Shown in pieces: positions 57,622 to 64,000 of a stretch of 64,000 nt of DNA. Each line of letters starts with the position of its first letter. Position 1 is the stretch's first letter. Source of the DNA: Nonomuraea rubra (GTDB lineage Bacteria > Actinomycetota > Actinomycetes > Streptosporangiales > Streptosporangiaceae); the NCBI RefSeq assembly GCF_014207985.1, contig NZ_JACHMI010000001.1, forward strand, positions 3,269,001-3,333,000, in the 5' to 3' direction. The notes under the pieces were generated by a model, which was not told the DNA's origin, did no database searches, and saw only the letters and a list, made by a program, of their open reading frames with translations. Both the position numbers and the translations under genes were made by a program.

Positions 57622-58356
57622 ATGAGCAAGGACTCCCGTGACGTGCCCGCGCCCCCGTGGCGCAAGCCGCGCCGCCCGGCGCAGGTCAAGCGGCAGCTCA
57701 ACCAGGAGCTGATCGTCGAGACCGGGCTGGCCATCCTCGACGCCGAGGGCTTCGACGCGCTGAGCATGAGACGGGTGGCCCAGGAGCTCGAAACCGGCCC
57801 CGCCTCGCTGTACGCGCACGTGTCCGGCAAGGAGGAGCTGCTCGAACTCATCTACGACCGCGTGTGCGCCGAGATCCGGCTGCCGGAGCCCGACCCGTCC
57901 CGCTGGAAGGAGCAGCTGCGGGAGTACGCCCTGGAGGTGCACCGCGTGTTCGGCGAGCACGCCGACGTGGCCAGGGCCGCCCTGGCGAGCATCCCGACGG
58001 GGGAGCACTCCCTGCGTACGGGCGAGTTCACGTACGGGCTGCTGATCGAGGCGGGCATGTCGCCGAGGGAGGCGTCCCTGGCGATGGACCGGCTGACGCT
58101 CTACCTCGTCGGCGACGCCTACGAGGCGTCGGTGCACTGGGCGCGGATGCGCGCGGCCGGGATGCGGGACCCGCGGGAGTACTTCGAGGCGTTCATCAGG
58201 CAGATCACCACCTACTACCGGGCGCTGCCGCGGGAACGGTTCCCGCACCTGTACGACCACGTGGACGACCTGACCGCCGACGGCGGTGAAGCCCGCTTCG
58301 AGTACGGGCTGGAGCTGCTGCTCGACGGCATCGAGGCCCGCATGCCCAGGACCTGA
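57622..58356 (+). CDS. TetR-family repressor of the divergent exporter
   Basis: 244 residues from ATG; a frame to 57586 is open but would run through operator 2. Helix-turn-helix about residues 28-75 (LNQELIVETGLAILDAEG, SMRRVAQELETGPASLYAHV) and a TetR_C-type ligand domain with DRLTLYLVGDAYEASV. Two identical palindromes and further half sites in the 98-base divergent gap point to autoregulation and control of the DHA2 exporter. The inducer is probably an exported compound. Confidence 0.9.
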   Translation: MSKDSRDVPAPPWRKPRRPAQVKRQLNQELIVETGLAILDAEGFDALSMRRVAQELETGPASLYAHVSGKEELLELIYDRVCAEIRLPEPDPSRWKEQLREYALEVHRVFGEHADVARAALASIPTGEHSLRTGEFTYGLLIEAGMSPREASLAMDRLTLYLVGDAYEASVHWARMRAAGMRDPREYFEAFIRQITTYYRALPRERFPHLYDHVDDLTADGGEARFEYGLELLLDGIEARMPRT

Positions 58357-58433
58357 CGCGCCCGGCCTTAGGGCGAATTGCCTAGGCCCTGCGCCCGATG
58401 TGCCGACCAGGGCCTTCACCATAGTTTGCCGGT

Positions 58434-59816
58434 ATGACAACGACTGTTGAAAGCCCTGTGGGGACCCCGGCGGGCGTGCTCTCGCCGCAGTACCGCGCGC
58501 TCAGCATCGGGCTGGTCGCGCTGGTCACGTTGCAGGCCTTCGAGGCCATGGCGGTGGCCACGGCCATGCCCGTGGTGGCCCGCGAGCTCGACGGCATGTC
58601 CCTGTACAACCTGGCCTTCAGCGCCACCCTCGCGGCCAGCGTGATCGCGACGGTGCTGGGCGGACGGTGGAGCGACGTGCGGGGGCCGCTGCGGCCCATC
58701 GGCGCCGGCGTGGTGACGTTCGTGGCGGGGCTGCTGCTGGCCGGGCTCGCGCCGACGATGGAGCTGTTCGTCGCGGGCCGGTTCGTGCAGGGGCTCGGGA
58801 CCGGATTGACGCAGGTGGCGCTGTACGTGCTGGTGGCCAGGGCGTACCCGCCTGAGATGCATCCCCGGGTGTTCGCCGCGTTCTCGGCGGCCTGGGTGGT
58901 GCCCTCCATGATCGGCCCGGCCATCGCCGGGTTCATCGCGGAGAGCCTGGACTGGCGGTGGATCTTCCTCGGTGTCACGGTGATCGTCGTCCCGTCGGCG
59001 CTGCTGCTCTGGCGCGGGATGTCCGGCAGGGCCGTGCACGAGGCCGTCGCCGCACCCGCCCCCGGCCTCGGCCGCAAGCTCGTCTACGCCACCCTGACCG
59101 CCGTCGCCGCCGCCCTCATCCAGTACGGCAGCGCGCTCAAGCTCGCCGGCCTGCCCCTGCTCGCCGCCGGCATCGTCCTGCTGGCCGTGTCGCTGCCCAA
59201 GCTGCTGCTGCCGGGCTCGCTGCGGGCCGCCCGCGGCCTGCCGACCGGGCCGCTGCTGCGCGGGCTGGCGTTCGGCTCGTACACGGCGGCCGAGGTGCTC
59301 ATCCCCCTCATGCTCAAGTACGAGCGCGGCCTGAGCGTCACCGCGGCCGGCATCGTGCTCACCATCGGAGCCCTCGGCTGGTCCACCGGCTCCTGGCTCA
59401 AGGGCCGCGGCCTGATCGGCAACATGGCCGCCCTGCGCGGCGGCGCGTTGCTGATCGCGGCCGGCATCTCGCTGGTGACGCTCGTCCTCATCGACCCGCT
59501 GCCGCTCGTTCTCGCGCACGTGGGCATGGCCGCCGTCGGCCTCGGCATCGGCGTGCTGCACCCGACCGTGTCGGTGCTGGTACTGGAGATGTCGAAGGAG
59601 GGCGAGGAGGGCAACAACAGCGCGGCCGTGGGCGTGGGCGAGTCGGTGTTCACCGTGGTGGCCGTGGCGGTCAGCGGCGCCCTGTTCACCGCCGCCGCGC
59701 AGAACTACGCGGTCGGTCTCGTCTTCACCATCGGGCTCGCGCTTCTCGGCGCCGTGCTGGCCCCACGTTTCGTTCACCCCCGGGCAGCGGGCACTATGGA
59801 GGGAACCGCGTCATAA
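58434..59816 (+). CDS. MFS transporter
   Basis: 460 residues with about 12-14 hydrophobic helices. Motif A is present in modified form (GGRWSDVRGPLRPIGAG). The N-terminal helix TLQAFEAMAVATAMPVVARELDG and GRFVQGLGTGLTQVALYVLV match multidrug-type MFS proteins. No Shine-Dalgarno is seen before the ATG; CATAGT eight bases upstream could be a -10 for a leaderless transcript. The enolase-superfamily gene follows 10 bases later and may be co-transcribed, which would link transport to that protein. Confidence 0.88.
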   Translation: MTTTVESPVGTPAGVLSPQYRALSIGLVALVTLQAFEAMAVATAMPVVARELDGMSLYNLAFSATLAASVIATVLGGRWSDVRGPLRPIGAGVVTFVAGLLLAGLAPTMELFVAGRFVQGLGTGLTQVALYVLVARAYPPEMHPRVFAAFSAAWVVPSMIGPAIAGFIAESLDWRWIFLGVTVIVVPSALLLWRGMSGRAVHEAVAAPAPGLGRKLVYATLTAVAAALIQYGSALKLAGLPLLAAGIVLLAVSLPKLLLPGSLRAARGLPTGPLLRGLAFGSYTAAEVLIPLMLKYERGLSVTAAGIVLTIGALGWSTGSWLKGRGLIGNMAALRGGALLIAAGISLVTLVLIDPLPLVLAHVGMAAVGLGIGVLHPTVSVLVLEMSKEGEEGNNSAAVGVGESVFTVVAVAVSGALFTAAAQNYAVGLVFTIGLALLGAVLAPRFVHPRAAGTMEGTAS

Positions 59817-59825
59817 GGGGGGTAC

Positions 59826-60830
59826 ATGCCGCGAGTGCGGGAGCTCGAGGTCTTCCGGCTGGTCCTGCCGTACGGCAGGCGCACGGAGACCCTGCTCGTG
59901 AAGCTCACCGACCACGGGGGCATGACCGGATGGGGCGAGGCGACCGCCCCTGCGGCGAAGACCTGGTCGAGGCTGGAGGAGTCGCTGGCGGCGCTGCTGG
60001 TCGGGGTCGACTGGGAACATCCGGACACGGTGGCCGGCGGCGACTCCGCCGTGGACATGGCGTGCTGGGACCTGTGGACCAGGATGCGCGGGGTGCCGCT
60101 CGCCGAGGCGATCGGCGGCACCCGCACCTCGCTCATGGCCACCGTCCGGCTGGCGCCCGACCCGTCCGTCGAGAGCCTGGTGTCCCGGGTCAACCAGCAG
60201 GTCTGCGCCGGGTACGGGCACGTCACGCTGGACGTCAGGCCCGGCTGGGACGTCGAGCCCGTACGCGCCGTGCGGCAGGCGTACCCCGCGCTGACCCTGG
60301 CGGTCGACTGCGGCAACGCCTACACCGACCTCGGCCAGCTCGTCGCGCTCGACTCCTACGGCCTGGAGGTCATCGAGCGGCCCTTCGCCACCTCCGACGT
60401 GCACGCCCACGCCTCGCTCCAGGACGAGGTGACCGCCTCGGTGGCGGTCGAGGCGGCCTCGCCGGCCGAGCTGGACGACTACCTGACGCTCCGGGCGGCC
60501 CGGGTCCTGCTGCTGCGGCCGGCGGCGTTCTCCTCGCTGTCGGAGGTCAGGCGCGCCCACGACAAGGCCGCGGCGGCGGGCTGGGACATCCAGTGCACCG
60601 GCGGCCAGGGCGCGGGCCTGGCCAGGGCGGCCACCGTGGCGGTGGCCAGCCTGCCGGGCTGCACGCTGCCGTGCGACGTCACGCAGCCGCCCCGCCAGAA
60701 CCAGATCGTCACCCCGATCGTCGGCGCGAACGCGGGGGTCATCGCGGTGCCGCTGACCCAGTCGGGGCTCGGGCACGACATCGACGAGGCGCGGGTGCGG
60801 CGCCTGGCCAAGGAGTCGTTTCGCGCGTGA
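59826..60830 (+). CDS. Enolase-superfamily (OSBS/NSAR-like) protein lacking catalytic lysines
   Basis: 334 residues, close to but shorter than o-succinylbenzoate synthase/N-acylamino acid racemase (about 365). The fold is recognisable: GWGEATAP, DMACWDLW, RPGWDVEPVRAVR, VDCGNAYTD, EVIERPF, and GAGLARAATVAVASLP. At the KxK position the protein has T134-L-D136. The second-face lysine is R231, and the third metal ligand Asp is V208, though D161, E184 and E209 remain. It therefore should not catalyse the usual proton abstraction. It may be a pseudoenzyme or have a new role. It is 10 bases after an MFS gene on the same strand. Confidence 0.8.
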   Translation: MPRVRELEVFRLVLPYGRRTETLLVKLTDHGGMTGWGEATAPAAKTWSRLEESLAALLVGVDWEHPDTVAGGDSAVDMACWDLWTRMRGVPLAEAIGGTRTSLMATVRLAPDPSVESLVSRVNQQVCAGYGHVTLDVRPGWDVEPVRAVRQAYPALTLAVDCGNAYTDLGQLVALDSYGLEVIERPFATSDVHAHASLQDEVTASVAVEAASPAELDDYLTLRAARVLLLRPAAFSSLSEVRRAHDKAAAAGWDIQCTGGQGAGLARAATVAVASLPGCTLPCDVTQPPRQNQIVTPIVGANAGVIAVPLTQSGLGHDIDEARVRRLAKESFRA

Positions 60831-60899
60831 CGCCGGGGCGTGAGCCCGGCGGAGATCACAGCTTGATCTGACGGCGTCCGGAGCGTGAGCCCGGTGGCG

Positions 60900-61115
60900 T
60901 CAGAGTGTGAGCTGGTGGTGCCAGTTGATGCCGCCGAGGATGTCGGAGAGCCGGTAGAAGTGCTGGCCCGCCTTCATGAGCGCGTGACGGACGCTCTGCG
61001 TGCTGCGGATCAGCCCGGGAGGCTGGGGGGAGTCCGCGGGGGCGAGCGGTACGAGCGGTACGAGCGCGGTGGCCAGGGCGGCGGTGGCGAGCAGCAGATG
61101 GGCGCGGCGGCGCAT
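60900..61115 (-). CDS. Small exported protein of unknown function
   Basis: 71 residues from ATG with AGGAGG six bases upstream, an excellent start. The first about 28 residues form a signal peptide (RRRAHLLLATAALATALV, then PLAPADS). The mature part is only about 43 residues (LIRSTQSVRHALMKAGQHFYRLSDILG and a His-rich GINWHHQL end), with no cysteines. No family recognised. It lies between converging neighbours and has its own promoter region of about 88 bases. Confidence 0.65.
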   Translation of the reverse strand: MRRRAHLLLATAALATALVPLVPLAPADSPQPPGLIRSTQSVRHALMKAGQHFYRLSDILGGINWHHQLTL

Positions 61116-61203
61116 GTCGGACCTCCTGGGTGACGAGTTTCGCCCAGGAGACCACGGGCCGCAGGGGTCCGGCCGGATCCGCCACAGCGGCGAGGCAGGT
61201 TCT

Positions 61204-62025
61204 TTACGCTCCCGCGCTCATTCCGGGATCCCCGCCGAGCCGGGCCTCCAGGAGACGCACGATCTCGGCATGCCCGGTGCCCAGGTGGATCTCCGACCGG
61301 AGCCGCCCCTCCGCGTCGCGGACCTCGGCCACCACGCGCACCCCGCCCCCTTCGGCCTCCTCGCGCCGCACGCCGATCCGCGCGCCCGGCGGCGCGTACT
61401 GCCCGGCCCGCGCGCGTACCTCGGCCTCGATGTCGTGGCCGGCGTGGCGCCTGGCGAGGTCGAGGTGGTGTGCCGCCGGGGTGGCACCGTGGTCGAGCAG
61501 CGCTCTGACCATGGCCGTCGCGCCGCGTTCCGCCGCACGGGAGAGCGGGGTGTTGCCGGCGGAATCGCGCAGGTCGGGGCCGGCGCCCCGGGCGAGCAGG
61601 GCCCGTGCGACGGCCAGCCGGTCGTTGGCCGCCGCCCAGTGCAGGGCCGTCATGGCGCCCGGGTCCTCCCGCCGGTCGGGGTCGGCACCGGCGTCGAGCA
61701 GCGCGTTGACGGCGCCGAGGTGCCCCCAGCAGGCGGCCGCGCACAGCGGCAGGCCCTCGCTCTCGTCCCCGGTCTCCCGGTCAGGGTCGGCACCGGCCTC
61801 CAGCAACATCCGCACGATGCCGGCGTGCCCCTGCACGGCCGCCTGGTAGAGCGCCCCGGCCATGTCCGTTGCGGCCGTGTCCGTTGCGGCCGTGTCCGGC
61901 CCGCCTGCATCCGGCCCGCCTGCATCCGGCCCGCCTGCATCCGGCCCGCCGGCGGCCTCCAGGAGTCGCCTGACCTCCCCGGCTTGGCCGGTCATCGCCG
62001 CCGACCGCAGCTCGTCATCGCTCAT
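61204..62025 (-). CDS. Ankyrin-repeat protein
   Basis: 273 residues from ATG (a TTG one codon earlier is possible). Four or more ankyrin repeats span about residues 5-185, with typical consensus pieces: LLEAGADPD, LLDAGADPDRREDPGAMTALHWAAAN, GNTPLSRAAERG, LLDHGATP. A repeat-coded spacer, four GGPDA units plus TAATD units, interrupts the first and second repeats (residues about 27-55). The C-terminal about 80 residues (VRVVAEVRDAEGRLRSEIHLG) form a separate beta-rich part. Ankyrin proteins bind other proteins; the partner is unknown. Its start is close to the divergent ArsR gene. Confidence 0.85.
   Translation of the reverse strand: MSDDELRSAAMTGQAGEVRRLLEAAGGPDAGGPDAGGPDAGGPDTAATDTAATDMAGALYQAAVQGHAGIVRMLLEAGADPDRETGDESEGLPLCAAACWGHLGAVNALLDAGADPDRREDPGAMTALHWAAANDRLAVARALLARGAGPDLRDSAGNTPLSRAAERGATAMVRALLDHGATPAAHHLDLARRHAGHDIEAEVRARAGQYAPPGARIGVRREEAEGGGVRVVAEVRDAEGRLRSEIHLGTGHAEIVRLLEARLGGDPGMSAGA
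61864..61955. repeat. 15-bp tandem repeats inside the ankyrin gene
   Basis: CCGGCCCGCCTGCAT occurs three times exactly at 61896-61940 with a diverged copy after it. It is preceded by two copies of a related 15-base unit (GTCCGTTGCGGCCGT). All are in frame. Confidence 0.85.
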
Positions 62026-62077
62026 CAACCCCAGTCTGTACGCCCCTCCGCGCCACCATCCACCGGTTTTCCCACGT

Positions 62078-62099
62078 CATATCGAAGTTCCGCGAAATG
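62078..62099. promoter_or_regulatory. ArsR-type operator upstream of the arsR-like gene
   Basis: CATATCG-N8-CGAAATG, matched by CATATCG-N8-CGATATG upstream of the oxidoreductase gene (62484-62505). It lies just before the -10 of the regulator gene, so it should repress its own promoter. Confidence 0.65.
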
Positions 62100-62105
62100 T
62101 CGGCC

Positions 62106-62111
62106 TATACT
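62106..62111 (+). promoter_or_regulatory. -10 element of a leaderless arsR transcript
   Basis: TATACT, then 7 bases, then the ATG at 62119. No ribosome binding site precedes the ATG. The spacing is that expected for transcription starting at the A of the start codon. Confidence 0.6.
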
Positions 62112-62118
62112 CGTACCG

Positions 62119-62445
62119 ATGGCTCAGGACGACACCTCCGCGCACCTCGTCGAGGTCTTCAAGGCGCTCGCCAACCCCGTGCGCCTCCAGGTGCTCCAAT
62201 GGCTGCGCGACCCCGAGGCGCACTTCCCGGTGGAGACCGGCATCGCCGACCCGCACGAGGTGGGCGTCTGCGTGAGCCACATCCAGGCCAAGCTCGGCCT
62301 CGCCCAGTCCACCGTCTCCGCCTACATGGCCTCGCTGGAGCGCGCCGGCCTGGTGCGCTCCACCCGCGTGGGCAAGTGGACGCACTACCAGCGCGACGAG
62401 GAACGCATCTCGCGCCTCGTGGACGTGCTCGGCCGCTCGCTCTGA
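62119..62445 (+). CDS. ArsR/SmtB-family transcriptional regulator
   Basis: 108 residues. Winged helix-turn-helix with KALANPVRLQVLQWL, LGLAQSTVSAYMASLERAGLV and the wing STRVGKWTHYQRDE. The N-terminal ELCVC metal motif of ArsR is absent. Single cysteine VGVCVSH lies before the recognition helix, so it may be a non-metal sensor. A shared palindrome before this gene and before the next gene indicates that it controls itself and the LLM oxidoreductase. Leaderless start. Confidence 0.87.
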   Translation: MAQDDTSAHLVEVFKALANPVRLQVLQWLRDPEAHFPVETGIADPHEVGVCVSHIQAKLGLAQSTVSAYMASLERAGLVRSTRVGKWTHYQRDEERISRLVDVLGRSL

Positions 62446-62483
62446 GAACCCGGTCATCGGCCTCCGTCTCCAGCGTGTACTCT

Positions 62484-62505
62484 CATATCGAGAATATGCG
62501 ATATG
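62484..62505. promoter_or_regulatory. ArsR-type operator upstream of the LLM oxidoreductase gene
   Basis: CATATCG-N8-CGATATG, perfect 7-base arms, 15 bases before the ATG of the oxidoreductase gene. It shares 13 of 14 arm positions with 62078-62099. Confidence 0.7.
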
Positions 62506-62520
62506 TCGATGGGGAGAGTC

Positions 62521-63393
62521 ATGGGCACGATCGAAGGCATGGACCTGGGGCGGTTCGGGGTCTGGACGTTCGACTTCGACGGCCTGCCGGCGAGCGCGAT
62601 GCGCGAGTCCGTGCGGGAGCTGGAAGAGCTGGGCTGGCAGGCGATCTGGGTGCCGGAGCTGCAGGGGCGCGAGGCCATGACGCACGCGGGGTTCCTGCTG
62701 TCCTGCACCGAGCGGATCAACGTCGTCAACGGCATCGCGCAGATCTGGTCCCGCGAGCCCCGGTGGACGCAGAGCGCGGCCACCCTCCTGGCCGACGCCT
62801 ACCCCGGCCGTCACCTGCTCGGCCTGGGCTTCGGCGGCGACAGGCGGCCGGGGGTCAAGCCGTTGCAGGCGATGGCCGACTACCTGGACGCCATGGACGC
62901 GGCGGCGGACGCCGTTCCCGCGCCGCGGGGGCGGATGCGGCGGCTGCTGGCGGCGTACGGGCCGAAGATGCTGGAGCTGGCCCGCGACCGGGCCGACGGC
63001 GCGCACACCTACCACGTGACCGTGCGGCACACGGCGCAGGCGCGGCGGACGCTGGGGGAGGGGCCGTTCCTCGGCGTCGAGCAGGCGGTGCTGTTCGAGA
63101 GCGACCCCGGCAGGGCACGCGAGCTCGCCCGCGAGCACCTGCGCCCCTACTTCACCACGCCGTACAACATCGCCAAGTTCCTGCGCCTCGGCTACACCGA
63201 GGCGGACCTCGACGGCGGCCGCGGCAGCGACCGGCTGGTCGACGACCTCGTGGTCTGGGGCGACCTCGACACGATCGCCCGCAAGCTGCACGACCACCTC
63301 GACGCGGGCGCGGACCACGTCGGGATCCAGGTGCTGGAGCCGGGCGGGTCCGCCATGCCGCACTGGCGCCGGCTCGCCGGAGCACTTCTGTGA
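62521..63393 (+). CDS. F420-dependent luciferase-like (LLM) oxidoreductase
   Basis: 290 residues from ATG with GGGGAG four bases upstream; an ATG at 62503 lies within the operator and is less likely. The TIM-barrel LLM pattern is visible in GRFGVWTFDFDG, ELEELGWQAIWVPE, INVVNGIAQIWSRE and GRHLLGLGFGG. The C-terminal part is ADHVGIQVLEPGG. Such enzymes use reduced F420 or FMN to reduce or oxidise diverse metabolites and xenobiotics; the substrate is unknown. Controlled by the adjacent ArsR-type repressor through the shared operator. Confidence 0.88.
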   Translation: MGTIEGMDLGRFGVWTFDFDGLPASAMRESVRELEELGWQAIWVPELQGREAMTHAGFLLSCTERINVVNGIAQIWSREPRWTQSAATLLADAYPGRHLLGLGFGGDRRPGVKPLQAMADYLDAMDAAADAVPAPRGRMRRLLAAYGPKMLELARDRADGAHTYHVTVRHTAQARRTLGEGPFLGVEQAVLFESDPGRARELAREHLRPYFTTPYNIAKFLRLGYTEADLDGGRGSDRLVDDLVVWGDLDTIARKLHDHLDAGADHVGIQVLEPGGSAMPHWRRLAGALL

Positions 63394-63411
63394 TCTACAA
63401 CGTAAAGGACC

Positions 63412-64000
63412 TCAGCCCTTGGCGGACGTCATCCCGCACCCTTCGGTGAGCCCCTTGGTGGGGTCGTCGCCGGTCTCCCTCCCGGGCCGCTTGGTCTTCT
63501 TCGGCGAAGGCGAAGGCGAAGGCGAGGACGGGGACGAGGCCGGTGACGAGGGCGTGGCCGTGGCGGGGGAGGAGGACGACGGGCTGGCGGAGGCCGCGAC
63601 GGCCGCCTTGGTACGGGTGGAGTCGCGGACCGCCTTCGCCGCGATGTCGCGGATCTTCTCCCAGTCGGGGTAGCCGGTGTTGATCAGCGGCGGCACGAAC
63701 TGCACGCTCGTGACCTCGGCGTCCTTGACCTTCAGCGCCAGCGGCACGAGGTGCTCCAGCCACGTCCGGGGGATGTCGGTCCTGATCAGTTCCTTGGTGG
63801 CCCGGGCGATCTGGTTGAACCTGGTGAGCACGGTCGCCGGGTCGGCCTGGTCGAGGATGGCGCCGAGCACGCAGCGCTGGCGGCTCATGCGGGTGTAGTC
63901 GTCGCTGTAGGTGCGCGAGCGGGCGTACCACATGGCGTCGGCGCCCTTGAGCTTGCGGGTGCCGGCCTTGACCAGGCCCTCGTTGTACTTGCCGAAGACG
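63412..64000 (-). CDS. LytR-CpsA-Psr (LCP) family protein, 3' part only
   Basis: About 196 residues of the C-terminal part; the gene's start lies beyond the window. The end of the LCP domain is recognisable: LKGADAMWYARSRTYSDDYTRMSRQ with the conserved arginines (shown here as AMWYARSRTYSDDYTRMSR), RCVLGAIL, and VPPLINTGYPDW. LCP enzymes attach teichoic-acid-like or arabinogalactan polymers to peptidoglycan on the outside of the membrane. A Ser/Pro/Thr-rich tail (repeated SPSPSP) and a short end with one cysteine (LTEGCGM) follow. It converges with the LLM gene, 18 bases between stops. Confidence 0.82.
   Translation of the reverse strand, partial: VFGKYNEGLVKAGTRKLKGADAMWYARSRTYSDDYTRMSRQRCVLGAILDQADPATVLTRFNQIARATKELIRTDIPRTWLEHLVPLALKVKDAEVTSVQFVPPLINTGYPDWEKIRDIAAKAVRDSTRTKAAVAASASPSSSSPATATPSSPASSPSSPSPSPSPKKTKRPGRETGDDPTKGLTEGCGMTSAKG

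Noticed and set aside
60856..61185. 109-residue frame overlapping the small exported protein gene
   Set aside because: Arg/Pro/His-rich shadow; the 71-residue frame has a clear signal peptide and a perfect ribosome site.

Overview
The window is very GC-rich DNA with strong G/C bias at third codon positions, frequent GTG and TTG starts, and many 4-base start/stop overlaps. It carries a type II glutamine synthetase, an F420-type luciferase-like oxidoreductase, a DUF1876 protein, a UgpC-type sugar-transport ATPase and actinobacterial-style leaderless promoters. Together these point to a filamentous actinomycete; the RHS protein and the family mix fit the Streptosporangiales (Nonomuraea-like), but the genus is inference. 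It reads as ordinary chromosome with several accessory modules. I saw no rRNA, tRNA, CRISPR array, transposase or phage gene.

Layout. 1-1510: two DUF202 membrane proteins and two paralogous zinc-ribbon proteins. 1507-5132: a heterodimeric ABC exporter with one degenerate ATP site. 5260-7089: a nucleoside-deaminase-like enzyme and an orphan sensor kinase, whose 3' end overlaps a large NACHT NTPase (6985-10014, candidate defence protein). 10098-13521: a TetR regulator, two tandem secreted lysozyme-like proteins, a glutathione peroxidase and an alpha/beta hydrolase. 13518-19424: a LuxR-type ATPase regulator (LAL), an M29/NicX-like protein, and a serine hydrolase divergent from a TetR gene across a duplicated operator. 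19453-23995: a LacI regulator divergent from ugpC, an SDR and a sugar-dehydrogenase-like lipoprotein. 23955-28425: a small CMD-family protein, then a lipoprotein coupled to an unusually large FtsH-like AAA protease. 28553-35072: TerC, an FAD oxidoreductase, glnII with a GlnR-like site, an aldehyde dehydrogenase and galU. 35110-37998: an APH-fold kinase, a second alpha/beta hydrolase, a DUF1876 protein and a HAD phosphatase. 38289-44519: a 2,076-residue RHS/YD-repeat protein with a strongly basic octapeptide-repeat tail. 44601-48623: a 14-bp minisatellite running into a cupin gene, then a Tat-exported PhoD phosphatase and a secreted nuclease/phosphatase-like partner. 48690-56062: a tightly coupled five-gene operon (SWIM zinc finger, DUF5691, MoxR AAA+, DUF5682, VWA). 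56072-64000: MFS exporter/TetR pair, a second MFS, an enolase-superfamily protein lacking its catalytic lysines, a small exported protein, an ankyrin protein, an ArsR/LLM-oxidoreductase pair sharing an operator, and the 3' part of an LCP-family gene.

How they work together. Local regulation is unusually legible. Four regulator/target sets carry visible operator repeats: TetR at 18779-18832, LacI at 20532-20651, TetR at 57554-57603, ArsR at 62078-62505. The best candidates for poorly described biology are the SWIM/MoxR/VWA operon, the FtsH-like fusion with its lipoprotein, the NACHT protein, the RHS protein without a visible immunity gene, and the catalytically stripped enolase-superfamily protein.
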